A stretch of 64,000 nt of DNA from Winogradskyella sediminis (GTDB taxonomy: Bacteria; Bacteroidota; Bacteroidia; Flavobacteriales; Flavobacteriaceae): the NCBI RefSeq assembly GCF_003387355.1, contig NZ_QUNH01000002.1, positions 351,606-415,605 on the forward strand. Direction: 5' to 3'. The position numbers and the translations under genes were made by a program. Of the stretch, positions 50,987-60,609 are shown one piece after another. The notes below the pieces were generated by a model. It saw only the letters and a list, made by a program, of their open reading frames with translations. It did no database searches and had not been told where the DNA came from. Every line of letters starts with the position of its first letter. Positions within the stretch are counted from its first letter, which is position 1.

Positions 50987-52144
50987 ATGAAAGAAAGAAG
51001 ATTATATATTAGTCTCATTTTGGTACTCATAGTACCTCTTTTTTCTTTTGCTTCGCCATCATATCCGCAAAGTCAGAAAATAGATAGTATTCTAGAACAA
51101 AGTAGCCAGTTGGTGTACGATAACCCAAACGAATCTATAGATCTCGCACTTTCTGTATATGAAAGTGCCGAATATACTGCAAATACAAAAGTGAAAGCTT
51201 TAATGCTTTTATCACTGGCTTATACATCTAAACGAAATTATCAAAAAGCATTAGAATATATAAAAAAAGCCGATGAACTTTCTAAACCATTAGAGGATAA
51301 AAAACTACAAATTGAAATTCTTTTTAAAATAGGAATTTTATACCAACAGCTCAAAATTTTTGATAAGTCTATTGAATACCTTGAGAAAACGGAACAAATG
51401 GCATTGCTTTATCCAGATCGAAAAGCGGTAAGTCGTTATATTGCTAATAGTTATGCGGTTAAAGGATTTATCTATAAGGATAATCTTAATTGTGATATTG
51501 CTTTAGAGTTTTTTGATAGAAGTATAGCCGAATACCATAATGTTAACAATGGTGAAATCAATACAAATCTTAGTATTGTGTATTATAATAAAGGCAACTG
51601 TTATACTTTACTATCTGAGTATGGTAAAGCTAAAAATAGTTTTAATAGAGCTATTGCCTTAGCCGAATTATCACAAGCAAAAAGTCTTATTGCGTTTGCT
51701 AAAAAAGGTTTGGCTGCTGTATTTACAGAGCAAGGTGAATATCAATCTGCCATTGATTATTTAAACGAAGCTTTAGAGCAATCTAAAAATGTTGGAGATA
51801 TTGTTCTTAATTCAAGTATTTATAATGGTTTATTAGAAAATCATCTCGCATTAAATCAATGGGAAGCATATCAAAAATATTACGAGCTTTATTCCAAGAG
51901 TCAATTAGAAATTAAAATCGCAGAGCGAAATTCCGTAAGTGATTCTTTAGAGGATAATGAAATTCGTAAAAATCAGTATCAAGCAGAGCTTCAAAATCAA
52001 ACTTCAAATCGACTAAAAGTAGTCATTCTGCTATTGATTTTTATTTTAGTTAGTGTCTTTTTTATTGAAAAAAAGAACAGAAAAACGATTGGTTTACTTC
52101 AAAAAAGAATAAAAACACTGCAAAATCAAAAAACAGATGCCTAG
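50987..52144 (+). CDS. membrane-anchored TPR protein, partner of the AraC regulator
   Basis: A 385-residue protein: signal peptide (LYISLILVLIVPLFSFAS), seven or so TPR units (residues 30-330, for example KALEYIKKADEL and AIDYLNEALEQS), a membrane helix near 342-360 and a short basic tail (KKNRKTIGLLQKRIKTLQNQKTDA). It resembles the sensory part of the upstream TPR-AraC protein but ends where that protein's HTH begins. It could form a heterodimer with it to modulate the periplasmic signal. No DNA-binding domain remains. Confidence 0.78.
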   Translation: MKERRLYISLILVLIVPLFSFASPSYPQSQKIDSILEQSSQLVYDNPNESIDLALSVYESAEYTANTKVKALMLLSLAYTSKRNYQKALEYIKKADELSKPLEDKKLQIEILFKIGILYQQLKIFDKSIEYLEKTEQMALLYPDRKAVSRYIANSYAVKGFIYKDNLNCDIALEFFDRSIAEYHNVNNGEINTNLSIVYYNKGNCYTLLSEYGKAKNSFNRAIALAELSQAKSLIAFAKKGLAAVFTEQGEYQSAIDYLNEALEQSKNVGDIVLNSSIYNGLLENHLALNQWEAYQKYYELYSKSQLEIKIAERNSVSDSLEDNEIRKNQYQAELQNQTSNRLKVVILLLIFILVSVFFIEKKNRKTIGLLQKRIKTLQNQKTDA

Positions 52145-52215
52145 AAAATAAAACAAAGTTAATTTTTTGTTAACTTATTGTTAATAAATGTTTTAGGGTC
52201 AGTTTTGAACTTTCG

Positions 52216-52274
52216 AATTTCCGTAATTATCAAATGTATAGTCTTTATATACACTAATTCTAGTTGTATATTTA
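52216..52274 (+). promoter_or_regulatory. conserved motif and -7 box upstream of the second giant surface gene
   Basis: AATTTCCGTAATTATCAAAT begins at 52216 and the -7-like TATATTTA lies at 52267-52274. The first 20 bases match the 45934 motif at 18 of 20 positions, with further matches after. The distance to the -7 box is exactly the same. Confidence 0.6.
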
Positions 52275-52302
52275 TAGAAATTCAACCAGAAAATATTATA
52301 GC

Positions 52303-55300
52303 ATGAAAACTGAGTTACAGCCCGAAGTAATGAATCATCACTTTTTTTCTAATCATCGCAAGAATGAGAATCTAAGTTTTAAGAAAACGAAATCAGGGTG
52401 GATCTTAACGCTCATTTTTATATGGCTTTGTTCAAGCATTAGTTTTGCACAATTATCAGAAAACTTTGATAGTGGAATTCCAACGAACCCTTCAGAATGG
52501 ACACTTATAAATAATGGAGTAGGAACCTTAAATTGGTCATCGACTACAGATGGCTATTTAGGAACAAATGGAGCCGCTATCAATCCAGCTGCCGAAAATA
52601 TTGGAGATCAAAACACGGCTGAGTATTTTTTAGTTACACCTCAAATTGTTGTTCCAGAAAATGGAGAAATTCAATTTTATACCAAACAAGGTAGTGAAGA
52701 CGATAATGGTACACAATATGAAGTGAGATTATCAACCGCAGCACAACCAGATGTTAATGGTTTTAATATAGTAATTCAATCATATACAGAATCAAATTTA
52801 AATGTGGGTGCTCAGACTAGTTATGAAAAAAAGGTCATTGAAATACCAACATCAATTCCGGCAGGATTAAATATATACATTGCGTTTGTAGCCATTAATA
52901 CTCAGAATGGAGCCACACCTACAGGTGATGAATGGTTTATTGATGATGTAGCTATTTTAGAAGGATGTTTTGAAATTGAAGAAGACGATGTAAATGTTGA
53001 AGATATTACCGTTGATGGAGCATTAGTAACATGGTCGCATCCTACAGCAACTAACTTTGAAATTCAAATTTTACCAGAAGGTGGAGTACCTGCCGATAGT
53101 GGTATACCAGTAGCAGGAACATCATATGCTCTAGCCAATTTAGATGATGATACCGAATTTGATATTTATATTTCCGCAGTTTGTGATAACGATACAGAAA
53201 GTGCTTTTACAGGGCCTTATACGTTTAAAACCTTAAAGTATGGCCTTTCTTGTGAAGCTCCTATAGAAATAGGTGATATTTCTACTACACCATATGTTTT
53301 AACAGACAATTTAGATAACTGGAGTAATCCAGATGTAACGTATTCAACCCAAGGTACCAATTGTGTTCCAGGTTCTTCAACTTCCAATTACCTAAACGGA
53401 AATAAAATATTTTTATCATATACACCAACTCAAAGTGGTTTGTTAAGTTTAACACAAGAAACAGGAACCGACGGAGGAGCAAATGGTAACAATTGTTATA
53501 ATAGCAGAAGTTCATTATTTGTCTACGATAGTTGTGCGGATGTTGGTGTCAATTGTACTGCAGGTGTTATAACGACTAGTGCATTCGATCCTAAAACTAT
53601 TTCTAATTTATTAGTACAAGCAGGACAAACGTATATAATCGTGGTGTCCTCCGAGTTAACTGCTTCTGCAGGTATTTGTTTTGAGCTTGAAATAACGGCA
53701 CCTACATGTGCACCTCCAGGAAATATTACCTATAATAGTCTAACTGAAAATAGTGTTAATTTTTCTTGGGATAATATTGGTGGTTTTTCGGATTCTTGGG
53801 AATATAGTATTGTACCAACGGAAGCAGGCGAACCAACAGGGTCAGGTACTGCTACTTCAACAAACACAAGTAACCAAATTAGTTCAGGTTTAGCACCAGG
53901 AACTACTTACGATTTTTATGTAAGATCTATATGCAGTGGTTCGCCAGGGGTGTGGAGTGCGCCAATAACTTTTACTACCCAATGTACCGTATTTGATACT
54001 CCGTATTTCACAGATTTTGCTACGGCTACTAATGAGAACCCTGAACCGTGTTGGACAACCATTGATGCGAATGGAGATGGAACAAAATGGGCTTTTATTG
54101 GTGGTTATGCCACCTTGCAAACAAGAGTGAACAATGTTAATGGTTTAAGTAACGATTACTATGTATCTCCTCAAATTAATTTCGATGGTGTTCAAAAACG
54201 AATTCGTTATAAGCATAGAGCTACTCAAGGGGTTTCAACCTATACCATAAAGCTATCTACAAGTGGTGTTGGTGTAGAAGACTTTACTACAGTTATTCTA
54301 CCAGAAACAACCATAAATAATACAGGATTTATTGAAAACATCGTTGATATTCCAGAAGGAGTTACAGGTAATGTTAATATTGCTTTTGTCATTGAACCTT
54401 ATGATACAGAAACGGCTTTAAGACTTTCAATTGATGATGTTTATATTGAAGATAAACCTACATGTCCAGATCCACTAAACCCATTTGTACTTGAATCTCA
54501 AATCACTACCAACTCAGCATGGTTACTATGGACGGCTGGTGATGAAGAAACACAGTGGGAAGTAGCAATACAAGATTTAGGTGCTGGTGTTCCGACAACA
54601 GACGGTGTGTTGGTTGATAATAATGCACCGTATATAGCATCTGGATTAGATGCAGGTAGACGTTACGAATTTTATGTGAGAGCCTATTGTTCAGAAGATG
54701 ATCAAAGTCAATGGGTTGGCCCAGTACCATTTACAACGTTATGTGAGTCCTACGATACACCATTCTTCGAAAGTTTTAATGATGATGACGCTGAAACCCA
54801 AAAATTTTGTTGGGAGATTACTGATAACAATAATGACGGCAGTACTTGGATTATGGATGACACAGATGCCTATATCAATGCAGCAATCGATTATGATGAT
54901 TATTTAATTTCACCTGCTATTAATTTAGATGGCACTCCTAAATTATTAAAATATAAGTACAGGTCTGAATTTTCTTTCTTTTCTAGTTTTCCTCGTTTTG
55001 GACTCCAAGTGCTTATGTCGACGACAAATACTAACCCAACGAGTTTTACTGAAATTATTCCTTTAGAGGTTTACACAAATTCTAATTATGTTGAAAATTC
55101 GGTTGTCATAGAAGGCACAGGTACTATTTATATCGCCTTTAGAGTACCTCCAGAATTTTCGAACCCTGCGTCTATATTAAGTATAGAAGATGTAAGTATT
55201 ACAGATGCTCCAGATTGTCCTAATCCTACAAGGTTAATGGTTGATGGTTTATTAACAACGAGTGCAGAGCTATCATGGACTCCTGGTTTCCAAGAAACCA

Positions 55301-58300
55301 ATTGGAATATTGTTGTACAGCCACAAGAATCGGGTGTGCCCTCCAATTCAGGCACCGCAGTCACCACGCCGAGTTATACAGCAGAAGATTTATCTGCAGA
55401 TACAGCTTATGAGTTTTATGTGATGGCGGATTGTGGTGATGGTACTAGTCAGTGGGTTGGTCCAATGTCATTCAGAACGCTTTGTAATGCATTTACATCT
55501 CCGTTTGTTGAAACCTTTAATTCTGATTCAGAGTCTGAAAGTTGTTGGACAATTATAAATAATAATAATGATGACGAGAGTTGGGAGTTAAATACTACAG
55601 GTTTTACTTATGAAGGAGACCAAGCTGCTGTAATGTTTACTGGTTCTAATGGTCAAAATGACGATTATCTAATTTCGCCAACCATCACTATTACAGAAAA
55701 CCAACGATTACGATATTATTATAGAGTAAATGATAGTTTCTTTACAGAAGATTTAGATGTGCTTCTTTCAACTAATGGCACGGCTTTAGATCAATTTACA
55801 ACGTTACTGTACGATTCTGATGCAGATCCTGTTATTATAAACAATGTTGAGTATAAGGTAAAGGTTGTTAATTTTCCAGCAGGTATTTCTGGTGATATCA
55901 ATATTGCTTTTCATGTGCCTTTCTTTCAAAGTACAATGCCTTACAGAGGGCAAACATTAGCAATAGATAATGTAAATATTGAAGACGTACCAGAATGTGC
56001 TGAACCAACTAATATATTTATAGATAATATTACAGATACTCAAGTGCAGGTTAACTGGGAAGCAAATGGTTCTGAATCCGCATGGGAAATATCAGTGCAA
56101 CCTACAGGAACTCCTACACCAATAGGCGATACAGATCCTGCATATTTAAATAACGCAAGTACAAATCCTTTTACCGTAACAGGCTTAGAAGCTTCTACGA
56201 TGTATGATGTTTATGTAAGAGCCGTTTGTGATGGTGACAATGATCATTGGACAGGTCCAGTAGTCGTCACTACGAAATGTAGTTTCGAAAACCTATGTCA
56301 ATATACCTTTTTACTGACTAGCGAAACAGATGTCTCTGCAACCTTAGATATTACTCAAAATAATCAAGTCGTACAATCATTGCCATTCGAAGGAAATGAT
56401 GCAGAATCATTTACAGTGTTTTTATGTTCTGGTGCGGAGTTTTCAGCATATTTTGATACTATAGGAAGTAACCAAGCACAATATTCTAGTTATCAGTTCG
56501 ATGTATTAGATAGCGAAGGAGTACTGGTATATTCTAGTCCTTCAGGGATAGCTTTAAGAACTACGGTATATACAGGTACATCAATATGTGGAACTATTAC
56601 TTGTCCACAACCAACGGATTTATCAATTGATGACCAATCGGTTTTTTCATGGACTGCAGGTGGTAGTGAAACACAATGGGAAGTAGCGATTCAATCTATT
56701 GAAAATGGAACAATTCCACAATCAGGAACTGTTGTTTCTACAAATTCTTACACACCAGTACTTTCAGATTTCAATGATCCTAATGCAGCCTCGTATGAAT
56801 ACTTTGTGAGAGCTATTTGTGGAACAGATGATGAAAGTTTTTGGTCTGGTCCTTTCGAGTTTGTTAGAAATGATGATATTTCTAATGCTATAGCAATTCC
56901 AATTAATACTAATGAAATTTGTGACGAAGCAATTGTTGAAGCTTCCTTCATCGGAGCTACGGTGTCAGCGGAAACTATGAGTTGCGATGGTACAAATGGA
57001 GGTGATGTTTGGTTCGAGTTTACAGCGGAATCCTTAATCCATACCATAGAAGTTAATAGTTATAGTGGAAGCTTTAGAGATAGCAACGGAGATCCTTTAT
57101 ATCCAGAACTTACTATGACCTTGTATAAAGACAATGGTGGAGGTAATCTTGAAGAAATAATTTGTACCTATGACAATGCCTTAGTAGCAATGTATGCTTC
57201 AGAGTTGATTGTTGGTGAAAATTATAAATTAAGGTTAACCTTAAATAGTAATAATTCTACAGCATATAGATTTGGCATATGCCTTAAAACACCAGATGAT
57301 TTATGTAATGTTAGTACGATAAACGGTGGTTTTGAAGAGCCTAATTTGGCTGGTTTAAGTGGAGTGAATACCATTATTTCTATGAATACGGTTCCAGGAT
57401 GGCGTTCTAATTTAGATTCTTCAAATGATATTTTTTATTGGGAATCTTTAAACGCACCAGGTTTTCAGCCATATGAAGGCGGACAGTGTGTACAAATTTT
57501 ATCAGATCAAGGTGTATCAATCGATCCCAATGATAATATTAATGTAAAAGGCTATTATAGAGATTTTGATACATCTGAAATTAGCTTAATGGATTTCAGT
57601 TACGCGCATTTGGCAAGATTTGATGATAATTCAATTGAATTATTTGCTGGTCCAATTGGTGGTCCTTATACATTAATCAATGAACATTTAGGCGTCACCC
57701 AAGCATGGACTGTAGTTACAGGTCAATATAGTGTACCAACCGGACAAGAAATAACACGATTTATATTTAGATCAAAAGATAACGCCATAGGTAACGTCTT
57801 AGATGCCGTTCATATCGTTGCAAATAATGAAATTGTAACAACATCTTTCACTGTTGATTGTACAGATGCCTCTGCTACAATTATGGCAAATGGAACAGGA
57901 ACATGGATCGCTGACGAAAACAATCCAGGTCCAGTAACTATTGTTGACCCTAATAATAGTACAACTGATGTTATTAATTTTGTGCAAAATGGAACTTATA
58001 TATTCACTTGGCAGTCTGGTTACTGTTTCTATGATATCGAAATTATTTATAATGGTGTTTCTGAAACACCATTGGTAGAGTCTCCGGTAGAATACTGTCT
58101 AAATGATGTAGCAGTACCTTTAGTAGCTACACCAGCTGATGCCTTATCATTAGTTTGGTATACGGAAGCCACCGGAGGCACAGGTAGTGCAACAGCACCA
58201 ACACCGGACGCCTCAATAGCAAACACAACCATTTATTATGTTGCATATACAGATACCGAAGGTTGTGAAGGTCCACGTGCAGAAATAGAAGTGGTCGTGA

Positions 58301-59622
58301 GTGAGTCCTTTACACCAGAACTCACGTTCACCTACGATACTACATGTGTGGTGTCAACGGTAAATCCTGTGCCAAGTTTAAGCACCGAATTTGCAACGGG
58401 AGGTACTTTCACATCCACAACATTAACAGTAGATGCCACAACGGGAGCTGTAGATATGACTTCAGCTAGTGTAGGACAACATGATGTAATTTACACTTAC
58501 GATGGAGATGAAAATACCTGTACATCATCAGGTTCCTATACAGCGACAATAGAATTCACAGCAGCCTCGGTACCAGTAACCGGATTTGATTACGGCACCA
58601 CTGCCTATTGTGTTTTATCAACTAGTATAATTACACCAACACTAGATCCAAGCTTTACAACAGGCGGTATGTTTAGTGCCACAAGTTTAACGGTTGATGC
58701 CACTACCGGAGCTATTGATTTAGCTACAGCCACAGCCGGAAGTCATGAGGTGACTTACACAGTTGAAGCCGATGAGATGAACTGTTCAGATACAGGGTTT
58801 ACAACCACGACAATAGAAATTACAGCAAGCACTACACCAATAACGGACTTTAGTTATGTAGAAGATGTTTACTGTGCTGATACCAGTTCTATTTTTCCAG
58901 AACTATCTGCTGGCTTTACCATAGGCGGCACGTTTAGTGCAGAAAGTGGGTTAGCTATCAACCCAACAACAGGAGAAATAAATGTCGCATCTAGTACTTT
59001 AGGGAATTATAATGTGACCTATGAAATTTCAGAAGATATTTCAAACTGTATAGAAAATAACACAAGCACATTTAACATCACCATTTTAGATGCGATTGAA
59101 GTCGGAGTAGAAGGTGAGTGTAACGATTCAGACTATATCCTTACCGCTTCACCATTAAATGGTTCATTCGAAAGTAATGAAGCAGACTATATTTGGAAAG
59201 ATGCCAACGGTACTATTGTTGGTGAGAATTCAGAAACATTTAATGTTTCGGATTATGCAAGTCAAAACACTGATGTAACAGTGCCTCTACAATTTTCAGT
59301 CACTGTAGACTTCGGAGGTTGTTCTGTAACTACGAGCTACACCACCGAGCGATTATCTTGTCGTGATATTCCAAGAGGGATCTCACCAGATGGCAATGGT
59401 AAAAATGATGCCTTCGATTTATTAGGCTATGGAGTTAAAGAACTCAACATCTTTAACCGTCATGGAGTAGAGGTGTATAACTTTAATGGTACATATACCA
59501 ACCAATGGTACGGACAAACCAACAACGGAGACGACTTACCAGATGGCACGTATTTCTATACCATTCATAAAGAAGATGGCAGTTCTTTAACCGGATGGGT
59601 ATTTATAAACAGAGCACAGTAA
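52303..59622 (+). CDS. giant T9SS type B sorting-domain surface protein (2439 residues)
   Basis: A 2439-residue secreted protein from the ATG at 52303; an in-frame TTG at 52264 is not used. A signal helix at about 25-50 is followed by a choice-of-anchor domain and at least six fibronectin III-like units (for example AELSWTPGFQETNWNIVVQ). Three MAM-like anchor-J units are interspersed, beginning FDTPYFTDF, YDTPFFESF and FTSPFVETF. Before the end come three repeats of about 85 residues (GGTFTSTTLTVDATTGAVD pattern), then the type B sorting domain (SCRDIPRGISPDGNGKNDAFDL ... GWVFINRAQ). Type B cargo usually requires a SprF-like partner, which is the next gene. Function is probably adhesion or gliding. 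Confidence 0.88.
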   Translation: MKTELQPEVMNHHFFSNHRKNENLSFKKTKSGWILTLIFIWLCSSISFAQLSENFDSGIPTNPSEWTLINNGVGTLNWSSTTDGYLGTNGAAINPAAENIGDQNTAEYFLVTPQIVVPENGEIQFYTKQGSEDDNGTQYEVRLSTAAQPDVNGFNIVIQSYTESNLNVGAQTSYEKKVIEIPTSIPAGLNIYIAFVAINTQNGATPTGDEWFIDDVAILEGCFEIEEDDVNVEDITVDGALVTWSHPTATNFEIQILPEGGVPADSGIPVAGTSYALANLDDDTEFDIYISAVCDNDTESAFTGPYTFKTLKYGLSCEAPIEIGDISTTPYVLTDNLDNWSNPDVTYSTQGTNCVPGSSTSNYLNGNKIFLSYTPTQSGLLSLTQETGTDGGANGNNCYNSRSSLFVYDSCADVGVNCTAGVITTSAFDPKTISNLLVQAGQTYIIVVSSELTASAGICFELEITAPTCAPPGNITYNSLTENSVNFSWDNIGGFSDSWEYSIVPTEAGEPTGSGTATSTNTSNQISSGLAPGTTYDFYVRSICSGSPGVWSAPITFTTQCTVFDTPYFTDFATATNENPEPCWTTIDANGDGTKWAFIGGYATLQTRVNNVNGLSNDYYVSPQINFDGVQKRIRYKHRATQGVSTYTIKLSTSGVGVEDFTTVILPETTINNTGFIENIVDIPEGVTGNVNIAFVIEPYDTETALRLSIDDVYIEDKPTCPDPLNPFVLESQITTNSAWLLWTAGDEETQWEVAIQDLGAGVPTTDGVLVDNNAPYIASGLDAGRRYEFYVRAYCSEDDQSQWVGPVPFTTLCESYDTPFFESFNDDDAETQKFCWEITDNNNDGSTWIMDDTDAYINAAIDYDDYLISPAINLDGTPKLLKYKYRSEFSFFSSFPRFGLQVLMSTTNTNPTSFTEIIPLEVYTNSNYVENSVVIEGTGTIYIAFRVPPEFSNPASILSIEDVSITDAPDCPNPTRLMVDGLLTTSAELSWTPGFQETNWNIVVQPQESGVPSNSGTAVTTPSYTAEDLSADTAYEFYVMADCGDGTSQWVGPMSFRTLCNAFTSPFVETFNSDSESESCWTIINNNNDDESWELNTTGFTYEGDQAAVMFTGSNGQNDDYLISPTITITENQRLRYYYRVNDSFFTEDLDVLLSTNGTALDQFTTLLYDSDADPVIINNVEYKVKVVNFPAGISGDINIAFHVPFFQSTMPYRGQTLAIDNVNIEDVPECAEPTNIFIDNITDTQVQVNWEANGSESAWEISVQPTGTPTPIGDTDPAYLNNASTNPFTVTGLEASTMYDVYVRAVCDGDNDHWTGPVVVTTKCSFENLCQYTFLLTSETDVSATLDITQNNQVVQSLPFEGNDAESFTVFLCSGAEFSAYFDTIGSNQAQYSSYQFDVLDSEGVLVYSSPSGIALRTTVYTGTSICGTITCPQPTDLSIDDQSVFSWTAGGSETQWEVAIQSIENGTIPQSGTVVSTNSYTPVLSDFNDPNAASYEYFVRAICGTDDESFWSGPFEFVRNDDISNAIAIPINTNEICDEAIVEASFIGATVSAETMSCDGTNGGDVWFEFTAESLIHTIEVNSYSGSFRDSNGDPLYPELTMTLYKDNGGGNLEEIICTYDNALVAMYASELIVGENYKLRLTLNSNNSTAYRFGICLKTPDDLCNVSTINGGFEEPNLAGLSGVNTIISMNTVPGWRSNLDSSNDIFYWESLNAPGFQPYEGGQCVQILSDQGVSIDPNDNINVKGYYRDFDTSEISLMDFSYAHLARFDDNSIELFAGPIGGPYTLINEHLGVTQAWTVVTGQYSVPTGQEITRFIFRSKDNAIGNVLDAVHIVANNEIVTTSFTVDCTDASATIMANGTGTWIADENNPGPVTIVDPNNSTTDVINFVQNGTYIFTWQSGYCFYDIEIIYNGVSETPLVESPVEYCLNDVAVPLVATPADALSLVWYTEATGGTGSATAPTPDASIANTTIYYVAYTDTEGCEGPRAEIEVVVSESFTPELTFTYDTTCVVSTVNPVPSLSTEFATGGTFTSTTLTVDATTGAVDMTSASVGQHDVIYTYDGDENTCTSSGSYTATIEFTAASVPVTGFDYGTTAYCVLSTSIITPTLDPSFTTGGMFSATSLTVDATTGAIDLATATAGSHEVTYTVEADEMNCSDTGFTTTTIEITASTTPITDFSYVEDVYCADTSSIFPELSAGFTIGGTFSAESGLAINPTTGEINVASSTLGNYNVTYEISEDISNCIENNTSTFNITILDAIEVGVEGECNDSDYILTASPLNGSFESNEADYIWKDANGTIVGENSETFNVSDYASQNTDVTVPLQFSVTVDFGGCSVTTSYTTERLSCRDIPRGISPDGNGKNDAFDLLGYGVKELNIFNRHGVEVYNFNGTYTNQWYGQTNNGDDLPDGTYFYTIHKEDGSSLTGWVFINRAQ

Positions 59623-59628
59623 TCATAA

Positions 59629-60591
59629 ATGAAAACACAGCAATATAAAATACAAATGAAAAAAGTATATTTTACACTCGCCTTTACACTTATGATCTTA
59701 GTGAGTGCCAACGCACAGCAAGACCCTCAGTACACGCAGTACATGTATAATATGAATGTTGTAAATCCGGCGTATGCAGGTTCTAATGAAGCTTTGTCCA
59801 TAGGATTACTGTACCGCTCACAATGGGTTGGTATTACAGATGCACCAAAAACAGCAACCCTTTCGCTGCACAGTCCAGTAGGTAAAAATGTAGGATTGGG
59901 ATTATCAGTCATTTCAGATAAAATAGGACCCGTAGAAGAGAATAACGTGTATGCCGATTTCTCATATACCTTAAATTTAGGAGGAGAACATCGCTTAGCT
60001 TTCGGAATAAAAGGAGGAGCCACATTCCAAAATATCGGTTTGTTTAGTGATATAGGTAATGGGTATGTACCAGATGCTAGTGATGAAGCCTTTAGCCAAA
60101 ACACCAGCAATACCTATCTAAACATTGGGGCCGGAGCCTTTTATTATACAGACAAGTACTATGTATCCTTATCGGTACCAAACATGTTAAAGAGTACGTA
60201 TTTAGATGTGACTAATAATGGACAAGAATATGAATACGGATCAGAAGTCTTACATTATTTTTTATCCGCAGGATATGTGTTTGACTTATCAGCCAATACC
60301 AAATTCAAGCCCTCATTTTTAGTGAAATCTGCTTTTGAAGCACCGACCTCAATAGACGTCTCAGCAAACTTTTTGTTTCATGACAAGTTTGAAGTGGGAG
60401 CGACCTATCGTTTAGACGACTCAGTAGGAGCGATGGCCAATTTTGCGGTAACCCCAGAAATTAGAATCGGCTATGCTTATGATTACACGACCTCAGATTT
60501 AAATATAAAGTCTTCAGGTTCCCATGAGATCATGTTGTTATTCGACCTTAATTTCTCTAAAAAAGTATCCATTTCACCTAGATTCTTCTAA
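59629..60591 (+). CDS. PorP/SprF-family T9SS outer-membrane protein
   Basis: A 320-residue beta-barrel partner for a type B sorting-domain cargo. The signal peptide ends SANAQ, then QDPQYTQYMYNMNVVNPAYAGSN, the near-invariant N-terminal signature of the PorP/SprF family. The remaining strands end IGYAYDYTTSDLNIKSSGSHEIMLLFDL and ISPRFF. The ATG at 59629 gives a ten-residue extension before MKKVYFTLAF at 59656, and either is possible. It starts six bases after the giant gene and is in its operon. SprF is needed in Flavobacterium to secrete SprB, its type B partner; the same role for this pair is inferred. Confidence 0.9.
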   Translation: MKTQQYKIQMKKVYFTLAFTLMILVSANAQQDPQYTQYMYNMNVVNPAYAGSNEALSIGLLYRSQWVGITDAPKTATLSLHSPVGKNVGLGLSVISDKIGPVEENNVYADFSYTLNLGGEHRLAFGIKGGATFQNIGLFSDIGNGYVPDASDEAFSQNTSNTYLNIGAGAFYYTDKYYVSLSVPNMLKSTYLDVTNNGQEYEYGSEVLHYFLSAGYVFDLSANTKFKPSFLVKSAFEAPTSIDVSANFLFHDKFEVGATYRLDDSVGAMANFAVTPEIRIGYAYDYTTSDLNIKSSGSHEIMLLFDLNFSKKVSISPRFF

Positions 60592-60609
60592 CAAAATAAA
60601 CGTTTCAAA

